Below are positions 11,134 through 22,284 of a DNA stretch of 64,000 nucleotides, in pieces; the first letter of the stretch is position 1; each line of letters begins with the position of its first letter. The notes below the pieces were generated by a model. The model was given only the letters and a program-made list of their open reading frames with translations. It made no database searches and was not told the origin of the DNA. The stretch is from Beta vulgaris subsp. vulgaris. Taxonomy: Eukaryota > Streptophyta > Magnoliopsida > Caryophyllales > Amaranthaceae. The position numbers and the translations under genes are program-made. The stretch lies in assembly GCF_026745355.1 (NCBI RefSeq), contig NC_079202.1, forward strand, positions 7,989,579 to 8,053,578. The letters are read 5' to 3'.

Positions 11134-14100
11134 ATGATGAAGCTTCTATCACAAGTTGATGATAACACTACAGCATGTTCAACATCTTCATACTCTGCTC
11201 ATATAGCAGGTACTTGTCTTATAACATCCTCCAAGTCTAGGTGGATCATAGACAGTGGGGCTACATATCATATTTGTAATAGTCTCAATCTTTTTACCTC
11301 TTTTGAACCTTCCAAAATGGGGCCAAATACTATTACTATTGCAGATGGTAAGCAAATAGTAGTTGAAAATATAGGAGAAGTGCAGTTTGGTAATGGTATT
11401 ACATTGAAGAAATTTTTACATGTTCCCAGCTTCAAGTTTAATTTATTATACACACATAAGCTTTAGCGGGACATGGATTGTGAGATCACATTCAGTGCTG
11501 ATCTATGTTTACTTCAGGATCCTTACCTCCACCATTCAATGGTTCTTGGTAAGTTTCAATCTGGGTTATACACTGGCACTGAAGATATAATTGTTGATGT
11601 TAAGCATTCTACTTCTGAAGATTCAGCTCTTGTGGTCAAATCAAACATTGCCAAGCTGGGGCACTTGAGGTTAGGTCATTTACCTTTCAATAAATTGCAT
11701 TTTGTTCACCCTGATATACCTAGTGGCATCATTTGTGATTCTATTTGCCAAGTATGTCCAAAAGCTAGGCAAACTAGACTCCCTTTTACTGCTAGTGTAT
11801 CATATACAACAAGATGCTTTGACCTTGTACATGTAGACACTTGGGGTCCATATAAAACTAAAACATATCATGGATTTTCTTGGTTCTTGACAATTGTTGA
11901 TGATTTTTCAAGACACACATGGACATTTATGATGACACATATATCTGATGCAGTCACTATTTTGCAACAATTTCATGCTTTAGTTCATACACAATATCAG
12001 TCGATCTAATATTGCTTGTTTAAGAACTGATAATGCAAAAGAGCTCAGTGAAGGAGGTATATTAGAGTTGTTTAGCTCTACAGACATGAAACATCAAAGA
12101 TCTTGCACTGAAAGTCCTCAACAGAACGGAGTCATAGAAAGAAAACATAGGCATCTCTTAGAGACTACCAGAGCATTATTCTTTCAAAGCAATGTCCCTG
12201 TCAGATATTGGGGTGAATGTTTGATGTGTGCCACTCACATCATCAAAAGGATGCCATTAAGTAGTGTTGGTTATCTTTCACCTTATGAGAAATTACATGG
12301 GAAAGCACCAATTCTTGAGCACTTAAGGGTTTTTGGCTGTTTATGCTCAGTTTCCACTATTAAAGCTCATAGAACCAAACTTGATCCTAGAGCAACATGG
12401 TATGTATTTCTTGGCTATCCACCTGATCAGAAAGCCTACAAAGTCTTCTCGCTGGACACAGGAAAGGTTTTTATTTCAAGGGATGGTTATTTTCATGAAC
12501 ACCACCTACCTTTCCATCCATCTGAACAACCAACTTCTTCACAATCTTCTCCCATATACTACCTGCTACTACTCCAATTGATATAACCATTGACTTCACT
12601 TTTCTTGAACCTTTTCTTTTCCCTTCTGAATAAAATTCTCCTATGTCATCTTCTCATTCTTCTCCTTCATCTCCATCTTCTCCTTCTATACCTAGCACTC
12701 AATTTAATAACTCTGTTCCTACACCACTCTCACCTACAACATCCTCACATATACCCCCTATTCCTAACCTGAGACAATCCACTAGAAATAAAAGTACTCC
12801 AGCTTACCTTGATAATTACATATGCTTTGCAGAACAAGTGTCTCCTCATTAGTGGAACATAGTCTCATTTCAACAACTTCCTTCTACTCTTTAAGCTCTC
12901 ATCAATACTACAAGTGAGCTCACTGAACCAGTTAATTACTGGGAGGCTTCTCAACATCCTGGCTGGGTTGAAGCTATGCAAAAGAACTAGTTGCCTTGGA
13001 TGCAAATGACACATGGGAGTTAGTTGAACTTCCTAAAACTAAGAGAGCAATAGGGTGCAAATGGGTATACAAAATCAAGCTCAAAGTAGATGACACAGTA
13101 GAGAGATTAAAGCTAGGCTTGTTGCAAAGGGTTTCACACAAAAGTATGGGTTAGATTACAAAGAAACCTTCTCTCCAGTCATTAAGATGACTACTATTAG
13201 ATGTTTATTATCAGTAACAACTAGTAACAAGTGGCCACTTCATCAACTTGACATAAACAATGCCTTTTTACATGGCACATTAGAAGAAGAGGTTTATATG
13301 AAGGCACCAGAAGGCTATGCTAATCTTAATCATCTTGTTTGTAAGCTTAAAAGATCTCTCTACGGACTCAAACAAGCATCTAGACAATGGTTTGCTAGAT
13401 TGCATAATGAGTTAGTCAAGAAAGGGTATACTCAGTCCAAGAATGATTATTCACTCTTCTTGGAGAAAGATGCTTCTTCTATTACAATTGTTACTGTCTA
13501 TGTGGATGATATCATCCTTACAGGGTCAAATGTAGCTGAAATTATGACCTTAAAGCAACATCTTCATGATACATTTAGTATCAAAGATCTTGGGCTTCTC
13601 AATTACTTTTTGGCGATGGAAATTAATCACACCACTGCTGGACTTGTTGTAACTCAGAAGAAATTTAGTAAAGAGTTACTATTTGGTTGTGGCTTGGATG
13701 TTTCTAAATTGGCTAGAACACCATTACCTCATGGAATTAAACTCAGTGCTGAAGATGGAGACTCTTATTCAGATCCAGAGCAATATAGATGTCTTGTTGG
13801 GAAATTAAATTTCCTCACTCACACAAGGCCTGACTTATCTTTTGCTTTTCAAACTCTTAGTCAATTTACGCATCACCCAAGAGCCTCTCATTTCAAAGTT
13901 CTCCATCATGTGTACTAATGTACTTAGCTCACACTCTAGGCCAAGGTATTCTACTTCAAGCCACTGACCAGCTCACACTACAAGCTTGTTCAGATTCTGA
14001 TTCTTATCCAGACACCAGAAGGTATGTTACTAGATATATTTTGCTTCTTGGGAATTCTCATGTTTCTTGGAAATCTAAGAAACAGCCTACCATATCCAAA

Positions 14101-14400
14101 TCTTCTAGTGAAGCTTAATATAGAGCAATGGCAGCAGCTGCAGCTGAAATCACATGGACAGTCAGACTTCTACAAGAACTTAATGTCAATAATTTGAAGC
14201 CTGTCACTTTGAATTGTGACAATCAAAGTGCTTTGCATATTGGAAGAAATCTTGTCTTCCATGAGAGGACAAAACACATTGACTTAGACTGTCATTTCAC
14301 TCGAGAAAAGGTGCTAGAAGGGCTCCTTGCCTTAACTTATTTACCTACAGCAAAGTAGTTGGCTGATGTTCTCACAAATCTTTGGCCTACCCTCAACATT
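11134..14400 (+). pseudogene. copia 1 pol (PR-INT-RT-RH), broken
   Basis: Domains in order: aspartic protease 'WIIDSGATYHIC' (about 11241-11278); the GAG-pre-integrase motif 'LGHLRLGHLPFNKLH' (about 11660-11700) and the integrase core 'HVDTWGPY', 'RTDNAKEL', 'SPQQNGVIERKHRHLLE' (about 11830-12160); an S/P/T-rich linker (12600-12850); RT with 'LDINNAFLHGTLEEEVYM', 'LYGLKQASRQWF' and the catalytic 'YVDDIILTG' (about 13230-13525); and RNase H 'SDSDSYPDTRR', 'WKSKKQPTISKSSSEA', 'CDNQSALHIGRNLVFHERTK' (about 13990-14280). Frame breaks lie near 11466, 12009, 12586, 12990, 13916, 14116 and 14356. In RNase H the usual SDSDWA motif is eroded. The product would process gag, integrate the cDNA and reverse-transcribe. 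It is not functional here. Confidence 0.9.
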
Positions 14401-14463
14401 CCAAACTGATTTCCAAGCTTGGTATGACTAATTCACAACCATCCTCTAGCTTGCAGGGGATAA

Positions 14464-14703
14464 CGAAGCTCACACATCAGCAACAACAATTCAGCTTATT
14501 ACTTAACAGTTAGTTACAGTTTGTTATAAAGCTGTTAATGTTTGTTAGAGGAATGTACACCTCAACACTATTCTGTTATTGTGGACTATATATATCGTCA
14601 TAATGCTGTAATCAAAGAATTAATGATGCAATAATAATTCTCCTTCTCCCTCTTTCTATTCTTCTCTCAAACTTTATTTATGTGAAAGTCTAAAATTCAT
14701 TAC
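14464..14703 (+). repeat. 3' LTR of copia 1
   Basis: Pairs with 9549-9788 at about 93% identity by eye. It is preceded by the polypurine-like tract GCAGGGGA (about 14453-14460). The first base is C instead of T, so the TG end has mutated. Confidence 0.8.
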
Positions 14704-15149
14704 CTTATTATGACATCTACCTTGAACTAAGATGACCTTGATCTGTAATAGGACATGCCTAAAATTAACTCACCCATTGAACTTCTCAATATCAAAACTC
14801 ATTATTGCTTACATAATCAAGAAAATAAGTAGTTTCTCAATTCACAAAATGTATTCACCAAATAAGTAGCATACGAGAAATATAGAAAGAGTCTTTATGG
14901 CTTGCAAATATCACCAAATAATGTCTATTCACAATTCATTGTGAACCCTGAAAATCCCCGAAAAAACCCTTGAATCATTTCTCGTAAAAAGAGGCAATAG
15001 CAATCACGTATTCGAATAAGAATGAAAACTACCAAAACCGAAAATCTAAATATTCCCATGAATTGAGATGGCAAAAGGTTGAGATGGAATGTGCACTGAT
15101 ACAATAGTATTTCCAAGAAATGAGATTATATAGTCATGAAATGATACAA

Positions 15150-15193
<44 letters not shown>

Positions 15194-15358
15194 TCAGTAC
15201 CTAATACCTTCTGTTTATAGAATGCAGATTTAAATAAAAATTACACTCTTGTACAATTATTTTTTTTGGTCTTTTGAGAATAAAATTACTTGAAATATCT
15301 GAAACAACCTGATCCTGTTTGGATTCCAATAACTGAGACTAAATTTTGAAATGAACAG
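14704..15358. other. AT-rich; contains (TTA)n; presumed GDSL intron
   Basis: No exon recognised. Upstream GDSL exons with the FGDS block should lie in this direction but are not visible. The stretch ends in a plausible 3' splice site (GAACAG) before the exon at 15359. Confidence 0.5.
15151..15194. repeat. (TTA)n microsatellite
   Basis: About 14 nearly perfect ATT/TTA units, lying just upstream of the first visible GDSL exon. Confidence 0.95.
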
Positions 15359-16953
15359 GAATTATATAAACTTGGGGCACGAAGGATGGGACTTTTTAGT
15401 GCACCACCTATAGGATGTGTGCCATCACAGAGAACCATTGGAGGAGGAATTGTGAGAGAATGTGCTGAGCATTATAACCAAGCAGCTCAGTTGTACAATT
15501 CGAAGTTGTCCATTAAACTTGATTCCCTCGCTCACAAGCTTCCACACACAAAGGTTGTCTATATCGACATCTACAGCCCTTTGCTAGATCTTATTCAAAA
15601 TCCTGATAAATACGGTATGTACCCCCTGTTCCATATTTCAAAAGTTATATGCCTTTATAATTAGAAATAAAGATTTGGATCTGAGAAAGAGGTTGTAGCT
15701 CAATGGAATATTATTTCGAATTCAAGTTATTTGCTCAAAGTTTGAATCTTCATTCCAATGATGAGTTAAAAATTTCTTTTTTGTGGTGGCGGTCCACGTG
15801 GGTTTTATTCTAACAAGGGTTGATTCTTGGACCAATTATCTCCCCTAATCCAGAAAATACAAATTGGGCCACATCGAGTTTGAAGAGAAAACATGGGCTA
15901 CAGTTTTATGCTCAAAGCCGACCTTTTTTTATTGCCTTGAGTTGGATTCGACATGCCAAGATTCAAGAGATATTAGGTTTAGATGATTTTGGTAGCCTTG
16001 AGTTTGGCCTGACATGCTATAACATTGTTAATTAATTTATGATTTGTGTGGTTTCTTAAAGAGGAGCCTCAGAGCCATCGCTCATCTTGCTCCCCTTATT
16101 TGAGACCCCTCTTATTTTTGAGGAAGAAAGATCAATAAATTTTCTTTTGCCTTTGTTATGTATCCTAAATTAAAAGATAATCTCCTAGTATGTATGACCA
16201 TTAGATATATTTGGAGAGAAAATCAACCTAAACTTAATCCCAGCAGGGAGACTCGTTATCCTAGCCTAATTAGACTCGATTTTTTTGTCTTCTAATCAAT
16301 TAACTTGTACTGTGTGATCTCATAGGATTTGGATAAAATTAGTAGTAAGTCTAAACATATTGGGCCCACAGATTTTCTAGCACAATACTATCACCACCGT
16401 AAAAGTCCACATTAATTAGCATTCATAATTAATCATATCTATTGTTAGTGATTGCTAAAATTGATCGGAATAATATTTAATTTACATAGTGAGTAGTTTA
16501 TTCATTATTGGAGGAATTTAATATATGGTGGAATCAAACTCACAATAAACAATTATATTTCAATAGTATATTACAAGTAGGTAATCTATTTATTGACCCC
16601 TAGGCAGAAGTAGTTATGTTCAATTTGATCGAAGGACAACTCCTTTAATATCATACAATTTTTAAAATAGGAGAGTATCTCATGCATTCTTTAAAAGCTC
16701 TAAAAAAGATTTTAAAAAAATGACTTTAACTTCTCCTTTTTATATCTGCTTTTCCAATTCAGGTTTGGAAGAAGTGGTCAAAGGATGTTGTGGTACAGGA
16801 CTGTTAGAAGTGAGTGTGCTGTGCAATAAGCTTGATTCAGTTTGTCCGGATGATTCAAAATACTTATTTTGGGATAGCTACCATCCCACTGAAAGAGGCT
16901 ATCAACTTCTCTTTGATGCGATCATTAAGAAATATGGTAACAAATTATACTGA
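15359..16953 (+). pseudogene. GDSL esterase/lipase, last two exons (EXL-like)
   Basis: Exon a (15359-15614) encodes 'ELYKLGARRMGLFSAPPIGC' and continues with 'PSQRTIGGG', 'CAEHYNQAAQLYNSKL' and 'VVYIDIYSPLLDLI'. Exon b (16763-16953) encodes 'GCCGTGLLEVSVLCNKL', then 'YLFWDSYHPTERGYQLLF', and ends in TGA. The boundaries are canonical (AG before 15359, GT after 15614, AG before 16763), and the phase-1 join restores Gly. This is the C-terminal part of a plant SGNH/GDSL hydrolase of the EXL type. The catalytic Asp and His of DxxH (DSYH) are present. The Ser of FGDS and the GxND block would lie in upstream exons that I cannot find, so this is probably a remnant, though both exons are intact and could belong to a gene with a very long disrupted intron. 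Such enzymes are usually secreted acyl hydrolases. The 1148-bp intron shares 495 bp with 22285-22780. Confidence 0.85.
16184..16678 (+). repeat. Intronic segment duplicated at 22285-22780
   Basis: Starts CCTAGTATGTATGACC and ends AGGAGAGTAT. It matches 22285-22780 nearly end to end, with scattered substitutions (roughly 95% by eye). It lies wholly within the GDSL intron. It is either a dispersed repeat or evidence that a second copy of this gene region once stood at 22 kb. Confidence 0.85.
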
Positions 16954-17441
16954 AAATAAAAATGTTTATTAAGTCTAACAACAATATATACTTTGTTGAT
17001 TCATACAAAATAATATATTTCATATGAAACCAATAGCATGGATTCGTCTCACAGGTCTATCAGCATAAACATGTAATATAATATATTTGTGTGCTCAGTT
17101 TTTACTTGTTCAGTTATGCAAGTTGCACCTGGATAAGAAGCAACTATTTCTATTTCTCTAGTAGAAGTTGACTAAAATACATACAAGCATTTAACAATAA
17201 GTTGAACAAAGAAAGAAAAGAGTTAGTAAATTAGATGCACCAATATCATTTTCCAACTGAATGGATTAGTGATGAATTATAGAAGTTTGTATTAATTAGT
17301 CGTGTTCGATCTCAAAGATGAAAACTTTGATGTTATTTTTTGCAATAAAATGTCCATGGATGTTTTGCTCTTTCAAAAGAAAAAACAGATTGGACCACCT
17401 ATATATTCGTGCTAGTTGTATTGCTGGTTTCTCAAACCATC
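16954..17441. other. AT-rich, no gene; GDSL 3' flank
   Basis: Directly follows the GDSL stop codon and would include its 3' UTR. GAAAATAAAAATG at 16952 offers an A-rich context, but I cannot place a poly(A) site. Nothing else recognised. Confidence 0.5.
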
Positions 17442-17444
17442 TAA

Positions 17445-18147
17445 GAGGTCGTTTGGTTCAAGATTTGGAATGGAAAGGAAATGAGAACAAATACAGCAGA
17501 GAAATGGTAATAAAAATTGTTCCATTTATTGGGTATTTGGCTCAAGTCATGAAATGAAAATGGAATAGTAACCATTACCACCAACTAATGAATTTTGTTA
17601 TTTGAGGGGAAGGAGGAGGTAACAAATTGGGGGAGTCCATTACCACCAAGTAGAGGTGGGCATGGGCCGGGCCTGTTCACGGGCTTGTGTAAATGGCGGG
17701 CCAGGCCGGCCCGGCCCCAGGCCCATGAATGGTGGGCCAGGCCGGGCTTGAAATTTTCAAAATTTGTCCACGGGCCCCCAGGCCGGGCTCGTGCTTCCTG
17801 CGGGCCTGACCCATTTTTTTGTTGTTTTTTTTGTATTTTTGACAATTCTAGGCTAAAAAACTAAGGAAAGGAGCATTCGGCCCACGCGGGCTCGTGCCGG
17901 TGCAGGCTTGAAATAAAATTTCTTGACTGCGACAGGCCCGCGGCCCACGTAGCGAATAACGGGCCGGGCCGAGCCTCGAACGGGATCGTGCCGGAATGGG
18001 CCCAAATCGTGCCGGCCCGGCCCATGCCCACCTCTACCACCAAGTAATGATAATGGATTGATGAAAGATTGAACCAAACATGAAGAAAGAGAGTCGGTAA
18101 CTGATTCTGTTTCTTGTACCCTAAAAAATAATGAACCAAACGAGCTC
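17445..18147. mobile_element. Harbinger/Tourist-like MITE, interrupted
   Basis: The left end reads GAGGTCGTTTGGTTCA, and the right end in reverse complement reads GAGCTCGTTTGGTTCA. Both are flanked by TAA (17442-17444 and 18148-18150). The inner parts also pair: GGAATGG with AATGGAT-type phrases, and the ACCATTACCACC region. The sequence is interrupted by a 386-bp hAT MITE plus 8-bp duplication, so the original length was about 309 bp. It has no coding capacity. Confidence 0.75.
17651..18036. mobile_element. hAT-type MITE nested in the Harbinger MITE
   Basis: Inverted ends TAGAGGTGGGCATGGGCC (left) and TAGAGGTGGGCATGGGCC (right, reverse complement), with GGGCCGGGC-type sequence following. 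The flanking 8-bp duplication CCACCAAG is perfect (17643-17650 and 18037-18044). TAGAG(G/A)TGGGCA termini plus an 8-bp TSD place it in the hAT superfamily. The interior is very rich in GGCCCG/CGGGCC, unlike its AT-rich neighbourhood, which explains the spurious overlapping ORFs at 17585-18139. Confidence 0.9.
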
Positions 18148-18259
18148 TAAAACGTAACTGTTTTCAGTTTATCCAAATTTCCAAAAGACCGAAAATGGTT
18201 TGATTAGGAGGAAGAAATCATTTTAAAATTTGGAATTTAAAAGGATATGCACAAGAACG

Positions 18260-18900
18260 GAAAAAAAAACCCTGCCATTTTTTTCTCTCTCTTCTTTCCC
18301 TTTTCGACATGAAACTTTCAAGGGGCTTGCGTCGACGGCCCCCGATGTTTGTCAAGCTCCCCCTGTTTTCGTCAAGCGTGATGGTCGGGCTATCGATAGG
18401 TGGTCCAATCTGTTTTTGGTTTTTGCTTTGCTTTTGGGCTTTCAATAATCGTTCATATGTTGTGATGGTTGTAGTTCCTTGTATGGGGTTAGTTTGTTCC
18501 CCATTGGTGAGATTTTTTTCCTCTCTGCCCCCCATGGGGGATTTGTTTGTTAGGTTTGCTTGTGTGTGAGTTTACATCTGCTTTTTAGAGTCTCAAGTTG
18601 TTGGTTGTTTTGTTGATCGGATTTTGTGTGGGGATGCAACAAGTGTCAGTACTTCGATTACAATCAGTTAAATAATATTCAGTTCTATGTCAAAACTACA
18701 TGAAATTGTTAGACCCTCTCGTGAAGGGCTACATGATGTTTAAGCCGAGAGTTTTCTAGGTTTACTCAACGTTCATGGTTTGACTATGTTAGAATTATTT
18801 ATATTTCAATTTGTTAAGTACTTGTTTATTCTTGACTTCTATTGTAGATGTCGTATAACTCCTTAATGAATAACTGTTCACTTTCAAATAAAAGTATATG
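18260..18900 (+). mobile_element. Possible internally deleted LINE derivative
   Basis: A pyrimidine-rich start (CTGCCATTTTTTTCTCTCTC) resembles a plant LINE 5' UTR. The 3' end (TTAATGAATAACTGTTCACTTTCAAATAAAAG, quoted in parts: TTAATGAATAACTG and TTTCAAATAAAAG) resembles a LINE tail. No ORF2 motif lies between. The overlapping ORFs at 18218-18569 have no recognisable domain. Inference only. Confidence 0.3.
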
Positions 18901-19407
18901 ACCGTAGGAGTTAGATATGTAAACATATAAATAAGGTCGCCTTAAAATTTTGGAGCCCTATTTTAATCTAAAAAGTAAGGCGCCCTAAGCTGATAAGAAA
19001 CACATCTGCGGTTAGCTAAATTGGCAACACTCCAGTCTGTTACTTAGTCAAATGCATTTGCAATTGCTAGTTTAATATATAAAAAAAGGATAATTAACTA
19101 ACGCCTAATAATATCAAGCTAACAAAACAAAACAAAAAAAGTTATTCTATTGGAAATTTATTTTGAAAAATATACAAGATAAAATTATATAAAATAGGCT
19201 TTTATCACTGTCATGTTTATAATTTGCACTTTGAAAAGTTTTTTATTTTACAAAGCAAAGGAAAACTGAACAAATATTGAGCCTGAAATGAAATTAACAC
19301 AAAATTAAAAATAGAAAAAAAGCAGCCAAAAAGATGATGATAATAATCTAAGCCTAATTAAATTAAATAATATTAAAAGTTAAGAATAGAAATGCATTAA
19401 TTGCAAG
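18901..19407. other. AT-rich, no feature
   Basis: Nothing recognisable on either strand. Confidence 0.5.
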
Positions 19408-21419
19408 TAGGGTTGATAATCATGTCGAATCGGGTCAAATTCAGGTTGACCTATTTACATAAACTGATCAACACCCTCAAACCCGAATCCGATCCATTTA
19501 CCTAAATGGGTCAGATATTCCAACCCAAACCCGAACCCAACTTGTTTATAAACGAGTTGATTTTCCGAAATTTCTTCTGAGGTTCAAGAATAGGTGGACA
19601 AGTTCTCAATGATTAGAATTATATAAGAAAAAAATATATGATTTAATTGGGCGCGTTCAGCTCCAATAACTTTTATCAATATGTTGAACCCTAGTTTTGA
19701 TGATGACAAAGAAACAAAGATGCAAAGTAAGTAGTGCACTAATGAGTTATTTAAGTGTATGATTTTTAAGGTATCAGTAAAAGGAACTAGGAGAATACGA
19801 AGTCAAGGAAGAAGTCAAGAGAGGATTTCAAAGACTAAGTAAAGAAGTTTCTAGAAGTTGATACTGGAGCAGCATTGGATCAAGAAGAATAAAAGCAAGG
19901 CGTTTTATTTTCTAGTTCCATTGTAAAGGAACAAGTAAGGATGGTAAGGAACATTGGCAGTCTTATTTGAGAATGAGAGTTTGTTCCTTGTTTAAAGGAA
20001 CAAACTAAGTGGCACTAAACGAATCTGTTAAAGGAACTTGATATATAAAAGGAACTAGACTTAGGCGTGCAGTAGTATAACGGTTACAATTATGAAGTTG
20101 AGGAAGTCATGCGTAAATAATAGGAAATCAGTTTTATCTAAGTGAAAATCAGTTTTAATAGAAAATCTTTTAAGGAAAAGATTTTGTTTTTTGAAAAAGA
20201 TAAGAAAATATTTATCCGATTTTTATGAAGAGTTTATTTAAAAGATAATATTTTCTTAAAGATTAAAATTCAGTTTTAATATTAAATTTGTTTTGATGTT
20301 TAACTGATTTTCGGATAAAGCTCAAGAAACTCCTAATCTTTAGGAGTTGTGGCTAAAACATAACCACGTCCAAAATGAGATCATGGGATCATGGGACATG
20401 ATAAGGAACGTGTTCCTTAAGGGAAGGAACATCATGGGTTAATGGATTTAACATGAACTCTATTTTAATCCCCACATTCTATGAGTTTGTCACTATAAAT
20501 ATTGAAGTCTAAATTAGTTCCAAACTGTATTTGACTAAGTAATTAAGTGAGTTTAACTAATTAAGTGTCAGTGCCTTCATTCTCTCATAATAGCCATTTG
20601 TTCTTTGCTCTCTTACTCTAATTCCACTAAGCGTATTTCGATCAATTGTATTTTGGTTTTTGGAGTAAGGGAACTTTGAGTGAAGTTCGGTAAGAGAGAA
20701 GCTTTGAGTAAAGCTAGTAAGAGTGAGAAAACTTCGAGTGAAGTTGAGAGGAACTACTGTTAAGGGAACAGTGGCTCAGGAACTTGAGTTGAGGAACTCA
20801 AGGTGTGGCTCGAGAATAGAATTAGGTTGTAACAAAGTTGTTTGGCCGAATTAGTGAAAGAGTTGAGTTTAAAATCCCTAGTGGTCGAGGTTGTTTCTTC
20901 TTGTTGGGCCCAAGAAGTTTTTCCTCGTAAAATCCCTTGTGTTCCTCTAGCTTATTTACTCGTTTAAGTTTACAATTCTGCAAAAAGTTACGTTTATTTC
21001 TACACCTACAATTCCCCCCCCCCCCTCTTGTAGTGTTCCTAGGGAAATAACACAATAATTTATTGAGTCACTTTTTATAGTCATCATGTCTCTTCTTCTA
21101 TTTCTTTAGTAATTGAAACTGCAATAATAACTTCCATCTTCAATTAGATGAATTAGGCTATTTTATGAGTTTCTTTTCCCACTTTCTCTTTCTCACACTC
21201 TTTCTGTTCGTAGGTCTAACTTTACAATTAATTTAAACGGGTTAGGTGGGTTATTTTCGGGTTGCAAGTTTCAACCTGAACCTAACCTATTTAGTTTTCA
21301 AATCGGATTCAGATCTACCCATTAATTAAACGGATCGAAAACTTTAACCCAAATTAGCTTATTTCATGTTAGATTGATCAGATCGAATTCTCAGGTTGGA
21401 TCAACTTTTGGCAGCCCTA
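19408..21419. mobile_element. Probable hAT-like MITE split by a solo LTR
   Basis: The left end TAGGGTTGATAATCATG and the reverse-complemented right end TAGGGCTGCCAAAAGTTG are imperfect inverted repeats with the hAT-like TAGGG(T/C)TG start. Inside both ends lie phrases such as CGAATCGGGTC, ACCCGAACCCAAC and GGGTTAGGTGGGTTA, typical of CCCGAACC-rich plant hAT MITEs. I could not confirm a clean 8-bp duplication. Removing the nested solo LTR leaves about 640 bp. Confidence 0.5.
19682..21052 (+). mobile_element. Solo LTR, SIRE/Maximus-like copia
   Basis: Starts TGTTGAACCCTAGTTTTGATG and ends AGGGAAATAACA. It is flanked by a perfect 5-bp duplication CAATA (19677-19681 and 21053-21057), and no internal domain is present. 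The TTTTGATGATGACAAA start and the C-run before CTCTTGTAGTG near the end (about 21013-21034) are typical of SIRE-type LTRs. A TATA box is likely at GATATATAAAAGG (about 20040). A lone 1371-bp LTR with intact TSD is the product of intra-element LTR-LTR recombination. Repeats of GGAACT/GTTCC are scattered within it. Confidence 0.85.
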
Positions 21420-21840
21420 CTTTCAACTTCACGCTCTTCGTCCAATAGGAAGTTCCAACAACAAGTACTAGAGCATCATCTAAAGACCAAAATTCTAAAA
21501 AGTTGTAAGTATATAAGAGGCAAAAACTTAAGGGAAAATCTATATATGGTAGCCTCATACTTTGAGTTTTTTCATTTAGTGACAGGCAAAGAGAAGATTT
21601 ATACAGAGTGAAACCATACTTTAAACAATAATTATATATAGTGACTCTAATCCACTTAAAACCTGACTAATCCATAATTGTAAGTAAATTTACAAACGTA
21701 TTCTCTGATTAATTATCATAAAACAAAACAAAGGTCCTCCACCATCGATTAAATAATTTTAGCAGATGCATATACAGAAAAATGTCCACAATCACGCATT
21801 ATGATAGTTTCATATATTCCACCATACATACATAAATATG
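21420..21840. other. AT-rich, no feature
   Basis: Nothing supported. The ORF spanning 21396-21611 begins inside the MITE end and shows no motif. Confidence 0.45.
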
Positions 21841-21857
21841 ATAGTTTTATCGTTTTT

Positions 21858-22284
21858 TTCACCATATACCCCTGACAAATTTTTTTTTGCACCGTATACC
21901 CTTTCAACTTTCTAAATTCACCATATACCCCTCACTTTTTGAAAAATACATCAACTTGCCCTTTTGACTAACGGTTTTAAACTTCCGTTAGTCATTAACT
22001 CCTAATCTCTCTTTTAATCCTAATTAACTATCCTAAACCTTAACACTAACCCTCAACCCTAAACCTAAATAACCAAAAAACCAAACCCTAAAAGTCCACT
22101 AGCCCTTACTCACCCCTAGCCCACCACCCAGCCCACAACCCACCAACCACCACCCCCCTAACCCACCCTAACCCTAACCAGCACCACCACTTGACCCACT
22201 ACTAGATGACCTCCACCTCCTACATCCCCCCTCCCCCACCAAGCAGCACCCTCCCTTTTCTGTCATCCCTCACCACGCATCCCC
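21858..22284. repeat. Dispersed repeat with ACCATATACCCCT motif and C-rich tail
   Basis: Three ACC(A/G)TATACCC phrases occur within about 80 bp. Next come a TTAGTCATTAA segment and degenerate CCCTAA-like and CCACC-rich sequence. The same order recurs at 35455-35755, so this is a dispersed family. I cannot assign it to a TE class. Confidence 0.6.

Larger units (their letters stand above)
9549..14703 (+). mobile_element. Ty1-copia retrotransposon 1 (old, inactive)
   Basis: A full-length element of about 5.15 kb: 5' LTR, PBS, gag, protease, integrase, RT, RNase H, purine-rich tract and 3' LTR. The domain order PR-INT-RT-RH makes it copia. By eye the LTRs differ at about 16 of 240 positions, so the insertion is old, and every coding block carries stops or frameshifts. 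CTTAT occurs next to both ends (9542-9546 and 14704-14708) and may be the target duplication, but the exact LTR termini are eroded. It lies about 650 bp upstream of the surviving GDSL exons. Its gag and pol resemble those of copia element 2 at 43.5 kb, so they are probably related lineages. Confidence 0.9.

Noticed and set aside
17585..18139. Several overlapping ORFs on both strands rich in Gly, Pro, Arg and Ala
   Set aside because: They coincide with the GC-rich hAT MITE and arise from GGCCCG repeats. No domain and no start or splice context.
22010..22180. Interstitial telomere repeat (CCCTAA)n
   Set aside because: Only scattered, imperfect CCCTAA-like units, and the same type of tail accompanies the related repeat at 35.6 kb, so it belongs to a dispersed repeat.
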